Positions 1 through 6,030 of a stretch of 14,336 nucleotides of DNA are shown here, piece by piece. Numbering within the stretch: the stretch's first letter is position 1; each line of letters starts with the position of its first letter. A program made the translations under genes and the position numbers. The notes below the pieces were generated by a model. That model was not told where the DNA came from and made no database searches. It was given only the letters and a program-made list of their open reading frames with translations. The stretch is from contig JALQWO010000020.1 of NCBI GenBank assembly GCA_023258655.1, forward strand, positions 1 to 14,336. Reading direction: 5' to 3'. This DNA comes from Bacteroidia bacterium. Its GTDB lineage: Bacteria; Bacteroidota; Bacteroidia; NS11-12g; UBA955.

Positions 1-248
1 ATGTCAAATGCCCTACCCCATGAATTTTGTCGGGCCGCCAATATCTCTCTCAAGGCAGGCTGACCTGCCATGGGTGAATACTGATTGGCACCGTTGCGCA
101 TGGCACGTTCTACCAACGCTACGAGTGTTGGATCTGGATTGAATTCAGGAAATCCTTGCGACAGATTGATGGCGTTGTGTTTGGCGGCCAAGGCCGACAT
201 GGTTGTAAAAATGGAGGCGCCTTGACTTGGGAGTTTCGATGCTAGCAC
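1..248 (-). CDS. PLP-dependent aminotransferase, methionine/kynurenine type (5' part only)
   Basis: Only the first 82 codons lie in the window; the gene runs off the left edge. Reading the minus strand gives an N-terminus containing SKLPSQGASIFTTMSALA, then NAINLSQGFPEFNPD, then ANQYSPMAGQPALREILA. This is the N-terminal signature of class I fold aminotransferases of the YbdL / methionine aminotransferase and kynurenine-oxoglutarate transaminase group, which move an amino group from methionine or aromatic amino acids to a 2-oxo acid using PLP in the cytoplasm. The PLP lysine would lie outside the window. An in-frame TAA sits three codons before the GTG at 248, and the next Met is already inside the conserved region, so GTG at 248 is the only sensible start unless ATT is used. 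A TAnnTTCG element ends 4 nt before that GTG. It is divergent from the CAU tRNA. Family assignment is firm; exact substrate is inferred. Confidence 0.85.
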   Translation of the reverse strand, partial: MLASKLPSQGASIFTTMSALAAKHNAINLSQGFPEFNPDPTLVALVERAMRNGANQYSPMAGQPALREILAARQNSWGRAFD

Positions 249-252
249 AGGG

Positions 253-260
253 CGAATTTA
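253..260 (-). promoter_or_regulatory. -7-like element TAAATTCG before the aminotransferase
   Basis: Minus-strand TAAATTCG fits the Bacteroidota -7 consensus TAnnTTTG at every fixed base but one. It ends 4 nt before the GTG start, so a transcript from it would have almost no leader. No convincing TTG is found 17-21 nt upstream, so support is partial; the same arrangement recurs at two other GTG starts in the window. Confidence 0.4.
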
Positions 261-315
261 CATCAGTGAATCGGTGAAACTTTGGCGATGCGATAAATAA
301 TATTTTGTGGCAAGG

Positions 316-347
316 TTGTCTGAAAGGCTTAAATTTAACTAAATTTG
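316..347 (+). promoter_or_regulatory. Promoter of the CAU tRNA
   Basis: TTG at 316-318 and TAAATTTG at 340-347 are separated by 21 nt. The second is an exact match to the Bacteroidota housekeeping -7 consensus TAnnTTTG. Transcription would start near 352, leaving a 5' leader of roughly 28 nt before the tRNA, to be removed by RNase P. Confidence 0.7.
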
Positions 348-379
348 CAGCCCTTGAAATTCCGAGTATCTGGAATTGC

Positions 380-457
380 GGGCCCTTAGCTCAGCTGGTT
401 AGTAGCACCTGACTCATAATCAGGGGGTCGCTGGTTCGAACCCAGCAGGGCCCACCA
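380..457 (+). tRNA. tRNA with CAU anticodon (Met elongator or Ile2)
   Basis: A full cloverleaf folds: acceptor GGGCCCT/AGGGCCC, anticodon stem CCTGA/TCAGG with loop CTCATAA (anticodon CAT at 415-417), T stem GCTGG/CCAGC with loop TTCGAAC, discriminator A, and an encoded CCA at 455-457. The anticodon fits elongator Met or the TilS-modified Ile2 tRNA that reads AUA. The stretch from anticodon loop to T stem (ACTCATAATC, GGTCGCTGGTTC) resembles E. coli ileX as I remember it, but Bacteroidota Met tRNAs can look alike, so identity is left open. The D arm reads GCTC-AGCTGGTTAG-TAGC, one base longer than the usual form, giving a bulged T403 or a C-T mismatch in the D stem. Confidence 0.93.
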
Positions 458-459
458 AA

Positions 460-487
460 AGCCTCTCAGAAATGAGGGGCTTTTTTT
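460..487 (+). terminator. Intrinsic terminator after the CAU tRNA
   Basis: AGCCTCTCA (460-468) pairs with TGAGGGGCT (473-481) through nine base pairs including one G-T, closed by a GAAA tetraloop and followed by a run of T to 487. It starts 3 nt after the encoded CCA, so the tRNA is a single-gene transcription unit and its 3' trailer is short. Confidence 0.88.
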
Positions 488-702
488 ATGCTTGAGCCTT
501 GAATTTACTCGGTTTGTTCATGGAAACTAGTAAAAATTTGAACGCTTAACGAAGTGGTGTTGTTTTCACCCCATCGACCAGTGCATATTTCATATTGCTT
601 GCAATTAAGCCGATTGTTTTAGACCCGAGAATAGCATGCCTGTTCAGTTATCAACATAAGAGTTTCAGCCTGATCTTAGTTTGCATGACGGCGTCTATTG
701 CT
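488..702 (+). other. Intergenic stretch, no gene seen
   Basis: No ORF with coding character was found on either strand. A short frame, ATG at 685 to TAA at 718 (11 residues), runs into the first direct repeat but has nothing else to support it. No tRNA, repeat array or mobile-element end was recognised here. The regulatory-looking sequence begins at 703. Confidence 0.6.
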
Positions 703-753
703 ATTTGCGATAATCCGTAATAAAAGCATTCCCAATTTGCGGTAATCCGTAAT
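703..753 (+). repeat. Pair of 19-bp direct repeats, candidate operators
   Basis: ATTTGCGATAATCCGTAAT at 703-721 and ATTTGCGGTAATCCGTAAT at 735-753 match at 18 of 19 positions. They are 32 bp apart start to start, about three helical turns, so bound proteins would sit on the same DNA face. Each copy has partial dyad symmetry around TAAT: TTGCGG-TAAT-CCGTAA in the second copy (5 of 6 arm positions symmetric), weaker in the first. The second copy touches the TTG at 753-755 that serves as the -33 element for the small gene at 786. Sequence, symmetry, phasing and position together suggest operators for a dimeric DNA-binding regulator; which protein binds is unknown, and no regulator gene is adjacent. 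Confidence 0.6.
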
Positions 754-764
754 TGCAAATGCTT
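724..764 (+). promoter_or_regulatory. Long interrupted hairpin upstream of small membrane protein genes
   Basis: Three nested paired segments: AAGCATT (724-730) with AATGCTT (758-764), CAATT (733-737) with AATTG (751-755), and CGG (740-742) with CCG (747-749), closed by a TAAT loop; the interruptions are 2-2 and 2-1 nt. It encloses the second 19-bp repeat and part of the promoter. Because it lies upstream of the likely transcription start it would act as DNA (operator or cruciform) rather than as an RNA structure in that mRNA. There is no T run after it, so a terminator is unlikely. Confidence 0.5.
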
Positions 765-781
765 CATCATAAGTAGTTTCG
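753..781 (+). promoter_or_regulatory. Promoter of the small membrane protein pair
   Basis: TTG at 753-755 and TAGTTTCG at 774-781 are 18 nt apart. The -7 element differs from TAnnTTTG at one base (C for T). The GTG start at 786 follows after 4 nt, so a transcript starting 4-8 nt below the -7 element would be leaderless or nearly so. The -33 TTG lies in the right arm of the hairpin and touches the second direct repeat, a layout expected for repression. Confidence 0.55.
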
Positions 782-785
782 ATTT

Positions 786-1088
786 GTGAAAAGCAAATTA
801 TTGTGTTTGGCAATGGTGCTGAGTGCGTCATTGTCCTTTGAAGCAGTTAGCGCAAAGTCAATTGCAGAACCTGTACAACAGAATCATGTAACAGAGGACA
901 AATCCCTAATTCTTTCCTGCGACAATATAGTTAATGAAGAGACCAATCCTGAAAACACCCAAAAAGACAGCCCAAAGCCTGCAAAGAAGAAAAGGCATCT
1001 TGCGGCTAAGATCACAACTAGTATTGTTGTTGCCTTCGGCCTTGTGGTAGCAATTTTTATCTTGTCTTACACCGCAGCACAGCATTGA
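786..1088 (+). CDS. Small exported protein with C-terminal membrane helix (paralogue A)
   Basis: 100 residues, not recognised as a named family. Residues 1-23 look like a signal peptide (K at 2 and 4, hydrophobic core, AVSA before a likely cleavage site). Residues 24-65 are polar and acidic (SIAEPVQQ, NEETNPENTQKD). Residues 64-75 are strongly basic (KPAKKKRHLAAK), directly followed by a hydrophobic helix of about 20 residues (76-95) and a five-residue tail. It shares the plan and the KRHLxAK motif with the next gene. If the signal peptide works, the basic patch would lie on the periplasmic side of the helix, against the positive-inside rule. GTG at 786 gives the signal peptide directly. Function unknown; an envelope-anchored small protein or a secreted peptide precursor are both possible. 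Confidence 0.6.
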   Translation: MKSKLLCLAMVLSASLSFEAVSAKSIAEPVQQNHVTEDKSLILSCDNIVNEETNPENTQKDSPKPAKKKRHLAAKITTSIVVAFGLVVAIFILSYTAAQH

Positions 1089-1114
1089 ATTTATATCCTT
1101 TCAAAACATCAGCT

Positions 1115-1432
1115 ATGAAGAACTACTTACTTTTAGTTATCGTATTCCTTTTCACCAGTATTGGCTATGGGAGGGAATTTAACGCACAAACTTCTACACC
1201 TGTTTATCAGCCGGTAATAGAAAACAGCCAGACTACGTCAAATCATTTCTCCGAAAGAGAGAGTCAGGAAAGGAGTTACATTGACACAGCAGATGACGAA
1301 CTGCGAGCATTACCAAAGTCAAAGCCAAAACGTCATTTGTTTGCTAAATCCATCCTGGGATTAGCTGGTACATTTGTAGCTGCGGTTATTATTTTCATCG
1401 TTGTCACAGGGGGTTGGGAGTTCAAATACTAA
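1115..1432 (+). CDS. Small exported protein with C-terminal membrane helix (paralogue B)
   Basis: 105 residues from the ATG at 1115; the frame is open upstream to a TTG at 1085 overlapping the stop of the preceding gene, but the ATG starts directly with a signal-peptide-like segment (MKNYLLLVIVFLFTSIGYG). Then follow a polar region rich in Ser, Thr, Glu and Gln (21-62), a basic segment with PKSKPKRHLFAK (67-78), a hydrophobic helix (about 79-97) and a short tail ending WEFKY. Order of parts, length and the KRHLxAK motif match paralogue A, while the middle regions do not align well, suggesting an old tandem duplication. The 26-nt gap suggests co-transcription with A. No known function recognised. 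Confidence 0.62.
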   Translation: MKNYLLLVIVFLFTSIGYGREFNAQTSTPVYQPVIENSQTTSNHFSERESQERSYIDTADDELRALPKSKPKRHLFAKSILGLAGTFVAAVIIFIVVTGGWEFKY

Positions 1433-1468
1433 ACCACGGTCTCTGATGATGACCCAAAATCCAATACA

Positions 1469-3094
1469 TCAATATTTCCTGCTGAGGAAGAGGGTTCCTG
1501 TATGCGCTTTTTCCGGATAACCCTCGCCTACCTGATAAACCAATTTATAGGCATACACGCCTTCCGGACAATCTTCACCAGCAAATCGACCATCCCAAGT
1601 GGGATTCTCACCCTGTGATCGGTGTATCGCCTGTCCCCAGCGGTTGTAAATAATCATCTGGGCACGATAGATTTCGCATGAACTTTTCATCCCAAAGAGA
1701 TCATTCAGCCCGTTGCCATTGGGCGAAAAAGCATCGGGTACCCAAATTTTGCAGTTGGGATCTATGGGACATTCGCGCGTCGCCACCGAGAAAATGGTAT
1801 CTCGCTGATCAGGCCGCCCTTCATTGATCACATAGCGCATTCGGATTTCCGAGTTGGTCGATTTGCCAAGATTTTTTTTGAAGTGCAATTCAGGGGTATT
1901 GCGATCAATAAAATTGGTTTGTAGCGACTGATAATAGGATGAATTGTTCATTGAGAATTTCATCAAGTACAATCCCTCATAATCCGAATTCGATATGGCA
2001 TACAGCGTATCTTGAAATCGAAATGGTGGTGTCATCCCACCATAATCCCATATCGCGTTGAATGGATTGCCCAATCCTTTGACCACTGTGGGAGGTTTGT
2101 AGATTCCGTTGCCAAAATAAAAAAAGTTCTGACTGTTGTTTTCGTTGTTTAACCAAACGAATGTTTTGCCCGCCACGGTGTATGACATAATGCCCAAATA
2201 GTCTCCGCCAGGTATTCCAAACATGCCGATAGAATCGATTTCCGGATTTTTATTCAATGGATCCTTGCCCAATTTTACCAATACAAAATTGCCCGAACTG
2301 ATCGTAGGTGCCAAGATCCAATGATTTCCTGAAGCATCCATCCCCATTGTGAGCGCCCTAAATTGGCATCTGCGGTAAGGAACTTTGAGAAATGTGAATT
2401 CTGGGGTATTCATGACTGAATTTCCAAAATTGATTTGGGTAAATCCGTTGTCACGTCGGTCAACGCCATAGCCAAATAAGGCACCATTTACGCGAGTCAT
2501 ATAAATCTGGCTCGCGAGTTGGGACCCGTTGTAAATCATGATTTCCTTTCCTTTGGGAATGTTATTGAGCGAATTGCCAAATTCCAATCGCACAATTCTG
2601 CTTCGATTTTCTGTCCCCGTAATAAATGCAATACCATACCATTTATCACCCTCTTTTAAGATGTGAATATTGCTAATACAGCCCAGCAATGTGTTGTTCA
2701 GCCATCCATAATTGATCAACACAGGCTTAGATTGAAAACCGTGACTGTATTTTAAACAAACCAGGCCATAGCAATGATTTGGCATAAACAAATAGATCAC
2801 CCCCGAATCAATCGCTACAGAAATGGATTCATTGTTGTCAATGACCATTTTGATGAATTGAATGTTGGGTACGGGACTGTTGAGAAAATTGGTGTCCTCG
2901 GTCCAAGGTTCTACAGGATGCCAATAGTGGGTATTTGCGTACTCGTCGCTGTGAAAAAAAGTAGTGTCCGAATCACAATTCAATGTATCAGGATAAGCAA
3001 CGTGTAATTGTTGGGCTGTGATTTCACCCATTCCAACAATACCCGATGAAATCGCGAAAAAACAAACCACTATACCTTTCCATTTCGCTTTCAT
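1469..3094 (-). CDS. Secreted surface protein with T9SS CHU_C C-terminal domain
   Basis: 541 residues from the ATG at 3094; the frame stays open to a TTG at 3109 but the ATG gives a compact signal peptide (MKAKWKGIVVCFFAISSGI, likely cut after ITAQ). Residues about 30-440 form one long region with repeated short beta-like segments, many Gly, Asn and aromatic residues, and no motif I can name; a beta-propeller is a guess. The last about 95 residues are the CHU_C / gliding-motility-associated C-terminal domain: WVPDAFSPNGNGLNDLF, then MIIYNRWGQAIHRS, TWDGRFAGEDCPEGVYAYKL and a final beta strand. In Bacteroidota such type B domains direct export through the T9SS and cell-surface attachment. It converges with the small paralogue pair (36-nt gap) and diverges from the glycosyltransferase. 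Binding target unknown. Confidence 0.85.
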   Translation of the reverse strand: MKAKWKGIVVCFFAISSGIVGMGEITAQQLHVAYPDTLNCDSDTTFFHSDEYANTHYWHPVEPWTEDTNFLNSPVPNIQFIKMVIDNNESISVAIDSGVIYLFMPNHCYGLVCLKYSHGFQSKPVLINYGWLNNTLLGCISNIHILKEGDKWYGIAFITGTENRSRIVRLEFGNSLNNIPKGKEIMIYNGSQLASQIYMTRVNGALFGYGVDRRDNGFTQINFGNSVMNTPEFTFLKVPYRRCQFRALTMGMDASGNHWILAPTISSGNFVLVKLGKDPLNKNPEIDSIGMFGIPGGDYLGIMSYTVAGKTFVWLNNENNSQNFFYFGNGIYKPPTVVKGLGNPFNAIWDYGGMTPPFRFQDTLYAISNSDYEGLYLMKFSMNNSSYYQSLQTNFIDRNTPELHFKKNLGKSTNSEIRMRYVINEGRPDQRDTIFSVATRECPIDPNCKIWVPDAFSPNGNGLNDLFGMKSSCEIYRAQMIIYNRWGQAIHRSQGENPTWDGRFAGEDCPEGVYAYKLVYQVGEGYPEKAHTGTLFLSRKY

Positions 3095-3178
3095 AGCTAA
3101 AAGACCCAAAGGAAAACAAACATGTTGCTTGGCAGATGGGAATTTCCTGGATATTCACAACTAAATCTGGTTAATTCC

Positions 3179-3186
3179 TATCTTCG
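3179..3186 (+). promoter_or_regulatory. -7-like element TATCTTCG before the glycosyltransferase
   Basis: TATCTTCG fits TAnnTTTG apart from one T to C change and ends 5 nt before the GTG start. The upstream triplet at a suitable distance is only TTC (3154-3156, 22 nt away). Same layout as at 253-260 and 774-781. Confidence 0.4.
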
Positions 3187-3191
3187 CCTCC

Positions 3192-4007
3192 GTGGATGTT
3201 TCAACAGGAATATCAGCGGTCATCATCACGCACAACGAAGGAGCCAACATCGCTCGTTGTATAAAATCTGTGATTGATTTGGTTGATGAAGTTCTTGTTG
3301 TTGATAGCTTCAGTAGCGACAATACTTGTGAAATCGCCGTAAATGAAGGAGCGCGTGTGATCCAACATGACTTTGAAGGACATATTCAACAAAAAAATTG
3401 GGCGAAAGATCAAGCAACACACCATTGGGTCCTGAGTTTGGACGCCGATGAGTGTCTGTCCGATGAACTGCGAGAAAACTTACGGAACGCCATAAACAAT
3501 GGACTCTATTATGGCCAAACCAAAGGATTTTCCTTTTCCAGACTCAACCATTTGGCCGATAGACCCATTCGCGGATGTGGGTGGTACCCCGATACCAAAT
3601 TGCGCTTATGGGATCGGAGGTGTGGGACTTGGGCTGGGAGAAATCCGCACGACAAATTTGTGATTCAATCGAAACATCCCATCAACAAATTGAGGGGTGA
3701 TATTTTGCATTACACCTATACTGATTTGGCCGCGGTGAAAGCCCAAGCCTTAAAATTTGGTCGAATTGGCGGCCGAGCTATACAGTCAGAACTTGTTGAT
3801 TCTTCAGGTTTAAAGGTGCATAACCAATTAACCTTCGCCTTTCTGCTCTTCAAACTTTTCACAGCAGGTCCAGCGCGCTTTATTCGGAATTATTTATTCA
3901 AACGGGGCTGGATGCACGGATACAGTGGCTTAGTGATCTGTTATTGGCAGATGGTTGAAGTCACATTGAAATACGGCTGGGCCTTGTTTGGCAAACGACA
4001 ATCCTAA
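3192..4007 (+). CDS. Glycosyltransferase family 2, LPS core WaaE/KdtX-like
   Basis: 271 residues. A GT-A nucleotide-sugar binding fold opens with SAVIITHNEGANIARCIKS (8-26). VVDSFSSDNT (36-45) supplies the sugar-nucleotide Asp at 38, and LSLDADE (81-87) holds the metal-binding DxD-type motif. GWYPDTKLRLWDR and DILHYTYTDL match the acceptor-side half of WaaE/KdtX-like proteins, which add a heptose or glucose to the lipopolysaccharide core at the inner face of the cytoplasmic membrane. The C-terminus (about 200-265) has hydrophobic and basic segments suitable for membrane association. The start is GTG; an ATG 4 nt later is out of frame. The rnhB start follows after 35 nt, so the two may be co-transcribed. 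The GT2 family is sure; donor and acceptor sugars are not. Confidence 0.85.
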   Translation: MDVSTGISAVIITHNEGANIARCIKSVIDLVDEVLVVDSFSSDNTCEIAVNEGARVIQHDFEGHIQQKNWAKDQATHHWVLSLDADECLSDELRENLRNAINNGLYYGQTKGFSFSRLNHLADRPIRGCGWYPDTKLRLWDRRCGTWAGRNPHDKFVIQSKHPINKLRGDILHYTYTDLAAVKAQALKFGRIGGRAIQSELVDSSGLKVHNQLTFAFLLFKLFTAGPARFIRNYLFKRGWMHGYSGLVICYWQMVEVTLKYGWALFGKRQS

Positions 4008-4042
4008 AACCATATTCACAGCCAACTGCGCAATCATCATCC

Positions 4043-4642
4043 ATGGCATTATTATCCCAAATCACTGATTTTCAATTTGAAGCGGGCTGCGATGAAGCTG
4101 GCAGGGGGTGTTTGGCGGGTCCGGTGGTTGCTGCTGCAGTAATTCTTCCCCCTGATTTCCACCATCCTTGGCTCAACGATTCAAAACAAGTGGGCAAATC
4201 ACACCGTGAGGCCTTGAGGAAAATCATTGAATCAGAATCTCTGTTTTGGGGTATTGGCAGTTGTTCACCAGCTGAAATCGACAAGATCAATATCCTGAAT
4301 GCCAGTATTTTGGCGATGCACCGCGCTTTGGACAATTTGGGCACCCTACCCCAGTTCATCGCCGTGGATGGCAATCGCTTCAAGCCATGGCGCAATGTTG
4401 CCCACAAAACGGAGGTAAAGGGCGATGGTCGATTCTTGCACATTGCTGCTGCCAGTATTTTGGCCAAAACCCACAGAGATACGTTGATGGAAAATCTCCA
4501 CTTCGCCCATCCTCACTATGGCTGGGATCGCAATGCTGGGTATCCCACAGCGTCTCACCGACAGGCCATTCGCGATTTTGGCATCACCGAGCACCACCGC
4601 AAAACGTTTCGATTATTGCCCGAGCAACTCTCGTTGTTTTAA
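4043..4642 (+). CDS. rnhB: Ribonuclease HII
   Basis: 199 residues, the usual length. Cleaves the RNA strand of RNA-DNA hybrids and nicks 5' of single ribonucleotides misincorporated in DNA, starting ribonucleotide excision repair. The metal-binding set is visible: D17 and E18 in CDEAGRGCLAGPVVAAAVIL, D109 in AVDGNRF, and D128 in VKGDGRFLHIAAASILAKT. LNDSKQVGKSHRE (44-56) and the C-terminal HYGWDRNAGYPTASH are also typical. ATG at 4043 places D17 at the normal distance from the N-terminus. It lies just downstream of the glycosyltransferase, a pairing with no obvious functional logic. Confidence 0.96.
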   Translation: MALLSQITDFQFEAGCDEAGRGCLAGPVVAAAVILPPDFHHPWLNDSKQVGKSHREALRKIIESESLFWGIGSCSPAEIDKINILNASILAMHRALDNLGTLPQFIAVDGNRFKPWRNVAHKTEVKGDGRFLHIAAASILAKTHRDTLMENLHFAHPHYGWDRNAGYPTASHRQAIRDFGITEHHRKTFRLLPEQLSLF

Positions 4643-4653
4643 GAATTTTTCCG

Positions 4654-4663
4654 GGCGATCGCC
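4654..4663. repeat. Perfect 10-bp palindrome after rnhB
   Basis: GGCGATCGCC followed within a few bases by TTTT. A hairpin would have only three pairs around a GATC loop, too short for a convincing terminator. The rest of the rnhB-dinB gap up to the dinB promoter shows nothing else I can support. Confidence 0.3.
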
Positions 4664-4722
4664 AGTTTTAGTCTTATCCTTTGACCGCGCTTCGGCTCCA
4701 TCGGCGATGTAAAATCTTTCGC

Positions 4723-4751
4723 TTGACAACCCATTTATTTTGATTAAATTG
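4723..4751 (+). promoter_or_regulatory. Promoter candidate for dinB
   Basis: TTG at 4723-4725, 19 nt, then TAAATTG at 4745-4751, one base short of the full TAnnTTTG element. The 19-nt spacing equals that before tRNA-Leu and before the MFS gene. A start near 4757 gives a leader of about 25 nt. No LexA-type palindrome was recognised around it. Confidence 0.5.
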
Positions 4752-4781
4752 TTGTCGTAAAGTTGTTAATATTATTACCAA

Positions 4782-5999
4782 ATGTCAGAAACCATCATCA
4801 CCCACATGGATTTAGACTCGTTTTTTGTGAGTGTAGAGCGACTAAAAAACAGTACCTTGAATGGCAAGCCTGTCATCATCGGGGGCAATAGCGATCGCGG
4901 CGTTGTGGCCAGTTGCAGTTACGAAGCCCGAGCCTTTGGTATCCACAGCGCCATGCCCATGAAACAAGCCAAGCAACTATGTCCGAACGCCATCATCATC
5001 CGGGGGGATTCACAGCTTTACAGCGATTATTCCAAAGACGTCACCAGCATCATTGCCGAATCGGTGCCTTTGTATGAAAAGAGCAGCATTGACGAGTTTT
5101 ACATCGACTTAACGGGGATGGAAAAATTCTTTGGCACGTGGAAGTTGGCCATGGAGTTGAAGGCCAAGATTTTGAAGGAAACGGGATTGCCCATTAGTTT
5201 TGGGGTGGCCAGAAACAAGACCGTGAGCAAGGTAGCCACGGGCACGGCCAAGCCATCTGGACAGCGGAAGGTAGATTTCGGTGATGAAATTCCATTTTTG
5301 GCGCCACTATCGGTCAGAAAAATCCCAGGGGTAGGCACAGAGACCTACAAAACACTGCGGGGCTTGGGGATACAATACATCAAAACGCTGCAAGAGATGC
5401 CCATGGAATTGTTATTCAAAACCTTACAAAAACCGGGGATCGACTTATGGAAGAAGGCCCAAGGCATCGACAATCGCAAAGTAGAACCTTACCAAGAGCG
5501 CAAGAGCATTGGTACAGAAAGAACGTTCGAAAAAGACACCATTGACGTGGTAAAACTGCGCAATATCATCAGTGCGATGTCAGAAAACTTGGCCTATCAA
5601 CTGCGCAAAGGCGACAAGCTCTGTGCTTGCATCACGGTGAAAGTGCGGTACAGCGATTTCAACACCCACACGTTGCAAGCGAAAATCCCTTACACCAGTG
5701 CCGACCATGTATTGATTGGGAAATCGTTGGAGCTGTTCGACAAACTCTACAATCGTCGGCTATTGATTCGTTTGATTGGGGTGAGGTTGAGCGATTTGGT
5801 CAGCGGCGGATTTCAGATGAACTTATTTGAAGACAGCGAAGAGATGGCCAACTTGTATCAGGCGATGGATCGACTGCGAAATCGGTATGGAAACGATGCG
5901 GTTAAGCGGGCCAATGGCTTGGAAATTCATAGCTTGGGGCGATCAGACAATCCCTTTGATGGCGGTCCTCCCCTTTTGCTTGCCAACCGGCGACAATGA
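4782..5999 (+). CDS. dinB: DNA polymerase IV (Y-family translesion polymerase)
   Basis: 405 residues. Copies past damaged bases with low fidelity during replication stalls. Palm and fingers: HMDLDSFFVSVE (8-19) with metal ligand D10 and probable steric-gate F15; SYEARAFGIHSAMPM (46-60) contacts the incoming nucleotide; SSIDEFYIDL (101-110) gives catalytic D104 and E105. A helix-hairpin-helix with IPGVG (181-185) follows in the thumb, then a little-finger domain from about 240. QMNLF at 345-349 fits the beta-clamp binding consensus QxxLF; it is internal, followed by a tail of 56 residues, as I recall for Bacteroidota DinB proteins. ATG at 4782 puts D10 at the expected place. Neighbours do not suggest an SOS operon. 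Confidence 0.96.
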   Translation: MSETIITHMDLDSFFVSVERLKNSTLNGKPVIIGGNSDRGVVASCSYEARAFGIHSAMPMKQAKQLCPNAIIIRGDSQLYSDYSKDVTSIIAESVPLYEKSSIDEFYIDLTGMEKFFGTWKLAMELKAKILKETGLPISFGVARNKTVSKVATGTAKPSGQRKVDFGDEIPFLAPLSVRKIPGVGTETYKTLRGLGIQYIKTLQEMPMELLFKTLQKPGIDLWKKAQGIDNRKVEPYQERKSIGTERTFEKDTIDVVKLRNIISAMSENLAYQLRKGDKLCACITVKVRYSDFNTHTLQAKIPYTSADHVLIGKSLELFDKLYNRRLLIRLIGVRLSDLVSGGFQMNLFEDSEEMANLYQAMDRLRNRYGNDAVKRANGLEIHSLGRSDNPFDGGPPLLLANRRQ

Positions 6000-6014
6000 A
6001 TTGATAAAATCCCG

Positions 6015-6022
6015 TAATTTTG
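6015..6022 (+). promoter_or_regulatory. -7 element TAATTTTG before the second CHU_C gene
   Basis: An exact match to TAnnTTTG, ending 8 nt before the ATG at 6031 and 16 nt after the dinB stop. No TTG lies at the right distance upstream, so this could be a weak or activated promoter, and read-through from dinB stays possible. Confidence 0.42.
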
Positions 6023-6030
6023 TGATAGAA

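Noticed and set aside
685..720. 11-residue ORF upstream of the small genes as a leader peptide
   Set aside because: It lies upstream of the likely transcription start, its end is made of the direct repeat, and no attenuator structure follows.
786..1432. Double-glycine bacteriocin or toxin-immunity pair
   Set aside because: No GG-type leader cleavage site, no peptidase or transporter next door, and both proteins share the same plan instead of complementary toxin and immunity features.
4072..4467. Long minus-strand frame within rnhB
   Set aside because: It is opposite a fully conserved RNase HII; the translation has no family character and is a shadow frame.
4654..4663. GCGATCGC-containing palindrome as a HIP1-like repeat or terminator
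   Set aside because: A single isolated occurrence in a Bacteroidota context; the hairpin has only three pairs, too weak for a terminator.
5827..6030. N-terminal extension of the CHU_C protein frame back into dinB
   Set aside because: It overlaps dinB coding sequence in another frame, and the signal peptide begins at the ATG at 6031.
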